From Thamnaconus septentrionalis (taxonomy: Eukaryota; Chordata; Actinopteri; Tetraodontiformes; Monacanthidae), in the NCBI GenBank assembly GCA_009823395.1, contig CM020515.1, positions 11,602,489 through 11,666,488 of the forward strand: DNA of 64,000 bases, written 5' to 3'. This document shows positions 56,421-64,000 of the stretch, in pieces (the first letter of the stretch is position 1; each line of letters begins with the position of its first letter). The position numbers and the translations under genes are program-made. The notes beneath the pieces are model-generated. The model ran no database searches and was not told the DNA's origin. It was given only the letters and a program-made list of their open reading frames with translations.

Positions 56421-57294
56421 CTTTGTGTTTTGCGGATATTAGCGCTGTTTTCATTTTATTCCTCGTAAAGGAAGGCTTTTTTCAAAGGAGACGAATCGTG
56501 GCTGTTCTTCTCGCTGCAGTTACTCAGTGCATTTGCAATATATAAACATTTATATATATATATTGGAGAGAGAGAATGGCCTGCAATTACCTGTGATGCA
56601 GTGACTGGAGCCAAGCGCTAATAAGGATCTCTTTCCCTTCGATGAGAAAATCCTGCTGCGTCCTTTATGGCTTTTTAGACAAGCGCTTACATTTCGGAGC
56701 GCCGAAACGGTCGGCTGAAGAAGAAAAGCCGTTCGGGAGCTCATTGGGAGCGTTTTACCCCTCATGGATTTCCAGACTGCTTGATTGATTCTGTGTGCAT
56801 TGCAGCGAGGGCCAGCTCGAAATCAACGTCGTGCTGCCCACCGTCCGCGGAGGACGTCTCTCTCTCTTCGCCCTCCTCCAGCGAGTGTTTCATCGGCCTT
56901 TTGGAGGAGCCGAAGCGAGGGAATTGCGCGGGTGGGGGATGGAGGGGTGGTGGTGGGGTGGACGATAAAGACTATTATGTCTGCTGTAATATCCATTTCC
57001 CAAACAGTGATGTCAGGGAGGCGGAGGCAGTGTTTCCCCGCCATCTGCCGCCCTGCTCTCTGTTCGCTCCCTCTGGATGATTCACTTCCTGGTTTGGTAT
57101 TCTCCCCGACGCTCCACTCCGATGTTTATCTTTTGTCAACCCCCCCGCCGCCATGTGCTTATTCCATGTTCTCTATGTATCGCGTGTCGGTGTCTTGTAA
57201 AAAAGAATCAAAATTCAAAAAAAGTCAACATGTCTCACATGTGGTGGCAGGAAATAATAAATAAAAAGCCCTTCCAGTCCAATAGAAGCTACTT

Positions 57295-57610
57295 CTAAAT
57301 TATGCATGGGGAGTATGAACTTGCCGTGCATTAAAGTCCAGGCGTTCCAACACATGCATTTTTCATACGTTCCCATCATTTGCATAATCATTATACCGAC
57401 GTTGCTTTGAAAACCTCGGAAAACTTGGCGCTCTGACTTCCCTGACAATCAGCGGTTGGAGTGCCGCCACTCATTACCCATGCCTCCAACCTTTGACGTC
57501 GATATAATATCACTGCGTGCAGTGTATTAAAATGCAAAGGAGCTCAAAGTGCCATTGAAGTGTAAATGTAAGCCGCCCTTATTTGCCAGCATTAACAACA
57601 TGTCACAAGA
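57295..57610. promoter_or_regulatory. candidate conserved non-coding element
   Basis: Repeat-free stretch with dense TF-like words: ATGCAT, TTTGCATAATCATTAT, CAATCA, GACGTCGATATAATATC, TTAAAATGCAAAG. Looks like an enhancer-type conserved element, but conservation is not testable here. Confidence 0.28.
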
Positions 57611-57734
57611 AGGTTAAAAAAAAAAAACACCCGTTCATATGTCCATTTCCAGTTTAATGTAGAGGTTGGGACGAGTGTGAAAGGGCGAATCTGGAACTTC
57701 AGGACCGTCCCTGGTGGGCTGGGCTGCTTCTTGG

Positions 57735-57905
57735 GACCAGCAGGAATCCAGAGAGTTTGGTGTTAACTGGTGTAAACTGGTAGACATTTCAAAAACGAGG
57801 CACTCAAGGAAAAATATCTAAAAAGCCTTCATTACATTATGGCTTAATAGTTTGATATGCTAACATGTTTTGGCCTTGTAGGCCTTCTTCAAGGCAGATA
57901 ACAGG
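57735..57905 (+). repeat. possible interspersed repeat
   Basis: The arrangement GAGGCACTCAAGGAAAAATAT ... AACATGTTTTGGCCTTGTAGG, CCTTCTTCAAGGC resembles fish repeats with a 'GGCC-CTTCTTCAAGG' motif. Boundaries are uncertain. Confidence 0.3.
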
Positions 57906-60074
57906 GACAAGGGGATCTACTTCATACAACTCTTTAGACAAAGGTAGACGAAAAAAATTGGTGCTAGCAGAAACAGGAGGCTGCATCGAGTGTGAAGCCA
58001 GGTTGGAGTCCAGTGATCAGCAAGGCTGCTGTCGAGTGTTCAGGTGTTTATCTCAGGGCGGCTCACTGAGTGTCCATGGAAACCAGAGCAATTCAATAAA
58101 GTGAATAAATAATCAAACTTTTAGGTAAAAATTTTCAAGAAAAACATGAAAAAAACCCCAAATGAGAACCTCAGTATGTTGAGGTGAGAAATGCTTTTAC
58201 CGAGTAAGTCACTTTCAAAGTTTCCCAAGATTTAAATGCTTTGATTCCCATAATTTCACAGTCCGTTGCCTCCGCTAAAAGCATTAAATGCTCAAAGTAT
58301 GAGTGGGTGCATCAGCACTTAGAGTGCCCTGCTGCCTCACCTCTGTGGAGAAGAAGGCGCCGTGACATTTAGGACTCCTTGTTCAGCGGGACCGAGGCCA
58401 GCTGTGACAGCCGGCCAGCGGCGGCGGCTGAGTGCGGGGTTGAAATGCCAGCAATCACTCAGGTGCTGTGTGGTAACCTCGCCGCTTTTCATTGTCACCG
58501 AGTGGAAGCGACTGCTTGGCCCTGCAGCTTTAAGGGTGGAGGGAAATCAGCGTCTTGCTCTTTATTTCTTGAGCTGACTCACAGCCAAACTGCTCTTCAG
58601 TCCCAAAAGAACAAAGAAAAAGAAGAAAACAACCCAAATGTTCCTCCAAAATGATTTGGAATTAAATTTCCCTTTGACAACAGTGAAATTTTAAAAGTTT
58701 TGCTTCTTCCAAACAACGCTAGCAGGACGTAGCGGCAGCCAGGGGAGCAATTAGACGGCTAGACTTCCAAACTGTTTACTAACCTCGAAATACGTTTCAA
58801 GTTTCAAAGTACTGTAACTTTTTGGATTTGGCACATTTTTGTGTGTTGATGGAAAAACACCAGCTGGTATCTGATGTCCCCGTGAACATGGTGGAATGAG
58901 TGTTTAGTCTGGTGAGGTCGCCGTGGGTTTCTTCTGTTCTATATCCGTTCATCCTACGCAGGAAGTAAAACAGAGCCATGTGACTCCCGAGCTCGCCCAA
59001 CCGCTCCGTTGTTGTCACTTCACCCAAACTGGATTGTAGCTCGAAATCTTACAACGTATTGCCACTGCCAGCCTACTTTTATTGCATAATATGCTTATTA
59101 TTTATTTATTTTCATTTTTTGTGTGTTGGTGGGAAACATTGTCACGATACACGTGCACACAGCTACAATTTAGCATGTGAAAACTGAAGGAAACAGAATT
59201 GCAGTCAAATAAAAAAATAAATTGGACATTTTGAAACTTTCTCCTTCTTCTCCCACAGTTTTAATGGTCTGTGTCGAACAAGCAGTCACAGCGGTGGTGT
59301 CGCAGGGCGGGCGGGGGTGGAGGGGGAACCCAGGTTGGCCTGCGGCCGACCACACGCGCGCCCACTTGTCTGAATTCCATGGCTGGACCTCAAACGCAGC
59401 AGACGAGGCCTCAGCGGCCCCACCGTCCTGCCCCTCCCCCGCCCACACTCCTCCAAATCCTCAAGCTTCTCATTAGACACCCGAATAAAAAAAGTCTGGT
59501 GCGAGAGCGACGTCACCGGAACCTCGGCCCCTTTTTTTTTCCAAAATTAGACCCTCCCGTGTTTGCATGTTTGCTTTCAAGCAAAAAGTGTGGAGGCTGT
59601 TTCTGCAACAGAGCTGAGCGTCCTTTACATGGGGAGCGAAAGGAGTGGTGCCTTCGGAGAGCACCGACCTCCTCGCCGCCGCTTAGTTTTGTTCTGTCTG
59701 AACGGACACTCCGCCTGCCGCGCCGATACCTTAAGCGACGAGGCCTTCGGAGTTTGTCATGGGAGAAAACACTTGATTGATGGTGGCATCCACTGGGCCG
59801 CGCACATGCTCGGTGGAGTCGTGGATGAGTCAACGCGCTATGATTGAGCTGTCGGCCCACCGCCACTTCTCCCTGACTGATTCCCGGTCCTTCCCTCTGC
59901 CCCGCCCACCCATCCACCCATCCTTCCCCTGGTGCTTGCTGCACCTTCCCCCTGCATTTATTTCCACCCCTTTGAAGCCGCTAATGCCACTTTCATCACG
60001 GCTCAAGTGTTTTTTTTTTCCTTTCTCGACAATGCATCTTCCTCCGTCAGCGGATGACGACGTTGACGTGGTGG

Positions 60075-60075
<1 letters not shown>

Positions 60076-60107
<32 letters not shown>
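60076..60107. repeat. (TG)16 microsatellite
   Basis: TG repeat running into a poly-G stretch. Confidence 0.95.
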
Positions 60108-60109
<2 letters not shown>

Positions 60110-60652
60110 GGGGGTCGATGGGGGCGGTGGTTGCAATTTTCACGCACTCTGAGAACGTCATGAGCAATGCCGCGGCTCAATGCGGACGCCGACCGATGAG
60201 CGTTTATTTCATTGAGCGGCGATGCGCATCTCCGGGTAATGGCTCGACAAATCAGCGCTGGAGAAAAACCACCAGCGCGCTCGCCGGGGCAGGTAGCGAG
60301 AGCACACGTGGGAGGAAATAACGCCGCCGCGGAGAGCAGACATTGGCAATTTGCCGTGCAGTTATTAGCCAATACAAACACGGATGTGGTTTCATATTCA
60401 AGCAATTTTTGCGCCGAACCATTTTTTTGAAAAACGCAGAGGGAAGTCGGTACATCTTGACATCCATCGTCTGAAATGCGACTGGATACATTTTTAGCGC
60501 AACTTTTTTTTTTTTAGACTGAATGAATAAACTCATAAATTTCCTCACTATAGTGCCTCTGCGCTGCAGGTTTTATTTGTTTTATTCATAATTAAGGCGA
60601 CTTCCTTTATGAGTAGTAGTAGTGCTGCAAGGACAAGCACAAGCCTTTAAAG

Positions 60653-61508
60653 CAGTGGTTCTCAAACTTTCTCTTTCACGCCCCACCTTGGAGGAAGAAA
60701 ATTTTTCATGCCCCCCCAAAAAAATAAAATAAAATTGGGGGCTAGAAGCCCCAAATTTGACGTGGCTGCGTCTTGAGGGATCCCGATGAACCTGCAAGTG
60801 GTCCCATGTCTCTAGGACATTTAGGACAAGGACCTAGGATCTAGCACTTTTGACCCCATAGACTAGCATTAGCGATAAGGCTGGAATTAGGGTTAGGGTT
60901 AGGGTTAGGGTTACTGCTGGAATTAGGGTTAGGGTTAGGGTTAGTGCTGGAATTAGGGTTAGGGTTTCGAGGTTCCTCATGGGCTAGAAGCCCCAAATTT
61001 GACGTGGCTTTGTCTTGAGGGATCCCGATGAACCTGCAAGTGGCCCCATGTCTCTAGGACAAAGTTGACTTTTGACCCCATAGACTTGCATGGCATTAGG
61101 GCAGTGGTTCTCAAACTTTCTCTGTCACTCTTTTTTTCGCTCGTGGCTCGTGCATTAGAAAGAAAATAGAGCAGACGCCGAAACGATGGCTGCGCGGCGC
61201 GAGCCGGCCGCAGAGGTGCACCCTGCTTCAAGTCTGGCGTGAGCGACACCATCGTTCCGCAGCTACTCGCGGAACGATTCTACAACCAAAAGTGGCCAAC
61301 AACAAAGAACACTGGCCATCGCCGGACTCCTGAATTCTTCTTTTCGTCCCTGTCAAATATTTGTCCATCCTGTGTACCTGAGCAGTTTTTGTTAATTGTT
61401 CCACTGTGGAAAAAGTTCAGATGTGAAAACATTAGTTCCCCCGGGCGCCTCGTCTCCCTCCCACCCGGTGTTTCGCGACCCCCCAGACGTGACTCTGCGC
61501 TCTTCAGG
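60653..61508 (+). mobile_element. telomere-repeat-bearing hAT-like element, copy D (right end lost)
   Basis: Begins CAGTGGTTCTCAAACTTTC. It contains two units with several TTAGGG tracts (about 60885-60970), an internal terminal repeat at 61102, and part of the core, with a deletion right after that repeat. Homology ends after GACTCTGCGC, with no terminal CACTG. Confidence 0.8.
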
Positions 61509-62867
61509 GCTTTTTTGTTAAAATTTTCAGACAGGAATGAGCATCCTGATATTTGTAACTGTGCATTCTTTCTTTTTAAATGCTTTAAAAATAATTAGCT
61601 AGTGTTCTCACTAGAAGCTCACTAGCTAGAAGAACTGTACTCATTGCCCAATAGTGCTCTCAGATTTACATTATTAAGTCTTTGCTGGCGCATTAGGCCA
61701 GTTGAAATATATTCCCGCACTTCATTTCAAAAGAGCAGTGTGAGAACCTGGAGAGGCTGGAGCTCATGTCGAGGGCTATATTTGGCCTCCTCAGCACATT
61801 TCGTGCCGCAGTCCAGCATGTTGGCTCCTCCGGCAGCCAAACTACCTCCAGGAGGCGGCTATATTTGAATGTCTGCCTCGCTCAAAGGGACTTACAGTGA
61901 CTTTTTTTATTATTATTATTATTCTCTTCAGATTCGGCTTAACTGGATCTTTTCTTTTTTTTTCTTAAACAATGAACATTGAAGAATAGAGGGCCGATAC
62001 TGGACCTGAGCCAGGTGGCACCTGAAGGGCTGCACAACGGCAACAACAATTGCATGAGTCAAACCCCGGGGCTTAAAACCTTCTGGCTCTATTTGGTCTC
62101 TGTCACAGAAATAGAACAACATTCACGTATGAGTCAGGCCTGGTTGTTACTGACTCTGACTTATGGCTTCAGCGACACCCTGTCACAGACCTTTCTGATG
62201 AGAATTTCTGTTAGAATGTAACGTTACGACTGGGCCTGGGAAGAGAAAGCGAGAGTGAGAAAGACTTGGAAACCTGTTCAGTTCTTCTCTCAGCATGACG
62301 AGCGCATTCATGCAATTCCTCCTGCAGTCAAACAGTTTTTTGGGGTAATCCGCAAAAATTCCTGGTGTAAAACCAAAATGAGAGGCGTCGGCAGCAGGTT
62401 AATTAAAGGGAACGTGATGGGAATCCACGGCTCGGCTCTGACTTTTGTGGAGATGTTGTCATTACTGTATTTGCCATAAAGTAGGTTATAGTTTTGTCAT
62501 AAAGTTGTGGCTGAAGCATCTTTCAGCTCCAACTCTGGAGTGTTTGACATGAAGATGATGGTACTGATAGCTGGTCTGCACTTGTTCTGCTTGGCTAACT
62601 ACATTCGTTTTACCTTGCAGGTGTTTAGTAAGGTTGTAGGAAGGCTCCTGCTCCTGCTGTAGTATGTTTTAACTATGCAGACCCTCTGCAAAAACTACCT
62701 ATCCATGAGAAAATGTTTATTTTACTCTTTATAACCCATTGGTGTGAGCCCTATCTGGGGTGTGAAGGGTTTGAGTGTTTTCATGTTGTTTAACTTTGCC
62801 TTTTTGCAGAAAATCATACAAGCACGAGCCATTAAAGACTCTTTTATTTACCAAATTCACTTGTGCA
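61509..62867. other. upstream gene-free region 3
   Basis: No exon or recognised repeat beyond a short (TTA)n at about 61907-61921. Confidence 0.5.
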
Positions 62868-63070
62868 GGAGGCTGTAAACAGAGGGCTAAACATGGGACA
62901 TTTGATGTCACAAAGGGCCCTGGACCAGCCAGCCACTCCAGTCTTGGCTCGGTGTGAGCAGTGCTTTCTTCCCCTCCCAAACGTGTGGGAGGTCTAACAA
63001 AACATCAGTAGGAGGCTAAAACAGCACTCATTTTGAAGGACGCTGAAAACAGAGGGCTAAACACGGGACG
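62868..63070 (+). repeat. paired AAACAGAGGGCTAAA repeat sites
   Basis: Two near-identical words, one starting GGAGGCTGTAAACAGAGGGC (62868-62898) and one starting GGACGCTGAAAACAGAGGGC (63037-63070), lie about 170 bp apart in the same orientation. Both continue TAAACA(T/C)GGGAC(A/G)TTT. They belong to a family with five other sites in the window. The element type is unknown. Confidence 0.6.
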
Positions 63071-64000
63071 TTTAGACGATTGCGAGTTGTGCACTAAAAA
63101 CCTCGGAGATGGGTTGTCAGAATCAGAAACAGACTGCTTCCTCTTTGCGACCTCTTTTTATTCCGACACTTGAAGGTGCTTCCGCAGCTCTGCTGGATTT
63201 CTGAGGGAAAGAAATAAGTTATGCATAAACTTCTGAAGTTGCCCGTCAGTGCTACAAAGAGACTGAAGCCTCATTCTCTCAGTCACTGGAAGGAGGTTTG
63301 GACTCTACCAGAGGAGTTGAATTATAGATTTATATATATATAAATATACATATATATATATATATATTTTTTTTGAACCTCACTCTGGCACAATAATCCG
63401 CTCGGCTGGTATGAGTGTGGTATCCGCGCCGCCCTGCTGTGCGCACCTACCTTCCTCCCTTCCTTTCCTTGGGTGGAGCTGCAGCCCTCAAACACCTCAC
63501 AGACTCGGTAACTCCTTGATGCCGGTGGATGAATCCATCTTGAACCACGAGACCGCGGCATCAAAGTGGGAAAGATCAGCGCTGCGATAGTGGAGGGCTG
63601 TGAAAGAGGCCGAGCGGCGACACAGGACGGCCTTGTTAACGACACAATGGGCCAGTGTGGTCCTCGGCACAATGCAGCCTTTTCAAACCCCCCCGCAACC
63701 CTACCCCAGCACCCACCCTCCAGTAATGAGGTCAGTCGATACAGGTATGAGGAGGATGGAACGGGGTGAGATGACCACTGACTGTTGTTACCCCCCCTCC
63801 CCCCTCCCGCCTCCCCTCTCCGCCCTCCCATCAGTCCCTCCCCTCCGTCGGCGTTGGCCTCCTTCGTCAGAGCTCCACTCTAATTGATTTTATGCAACAC
63901 GGGGGCTAATTTTCAATCGGGGCGGTGGGGGGGGAACCCACTGACCTTTCGGAGTGTGAATCACTTTGCCGCACTAATTCATCCGCCTAGGCGGCCAGAC
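63071..64000. other. window right end
   Basis: No supportable gene. Contains the (TA)n tract at 63330-63367 and C-rich runs around 63690-63850. Confidence 0.5.
63330..63367. repeat. (TA)n microsatellite
   Basis: Interrupted TA repeat followed by poly-T. Confidence 0.9.

Larger units (their letters stand above)
43148..60644. other. upstream gene-free region 2
   Basis: 17.5 kb without a recognisable exon. Contents: microsatellites, two GTTCAGACTG MITEs, two common fish repeats, and several AT-rich stretches with homeodomain/POU-type sites. Stretches 48000-50900, 52200-53200, 55100-56100 and 58100-60000 hold nothing I can name. Confidence 0.6.

Overview
The window is vertebrate, almost certainly teleost, genomic DNA. 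The only protein-coding gene I can support is spliced with canonical GT-AG introns. The rest is intronic or intergenic DNA rich in (CA)n/(GA)n microsatellites, hAT-type DNA transposon remnants, a Tc1-like terminal repeat and fish-type interspersed repeats. I cannot name the species.

The gene is fam20c, the Golgi/secretory-pathway protein kinase also called DMP4 or Golgi casein kinase. It lies on the minus strand with all ten coding exons present, from the ATG at 36779 to the TAG at 4464. Together they encode 587 residues, close to the mammalian length. Every intron phase closes and the catalytic residues and cysteines are in place, so the copy looks intact and functional. Intron 3 alone is 21.8 kb, about two thirds of the gene.

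Layout: 1-302, anonymous sequence with a Tc1-like terminal repeat. 303-2316, a hAT-like element (copy A) with a seven-unit ~195-bp tandem array containing TTAGGG tracts. 2317-3100, intergenic, with a strong imperfect inverted repeat. About 3100-4463, probable fam20c 3' UTR. 4464-36779, the gene. About 36200-37700, a GC-rich CpG-island-like 5' end with a perfect CRE. 37700-64000, gene-free upstream DNA with microsatellites, MITEs, two more copies of the telomere-like hAT family (42248-43139 and 60653-61508) and several AT-rich homeodomain/POU-site-rich stretches that could be enhancers. A fourth copy of the family (18586-19449) lies in intron 3 and has a perfect 8-bp target-site duplication.

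The most unusual structure is this transposon family. All four copies have the same architecture: a terminal repeat, a variable number of ~195-bp units (usually carrying TTAGGG blocks), a second internal copy of the same terminal repeat, then a shared GC-rich core. Two other small repeat families recur: a GTTCAGACTG-ended MITE (three copies) and an unrecognised repeat with the core AAACAGAGGGCTAAA (seven sites). I see no bacterial-style operons, CRISPR arrays or RNA genes.
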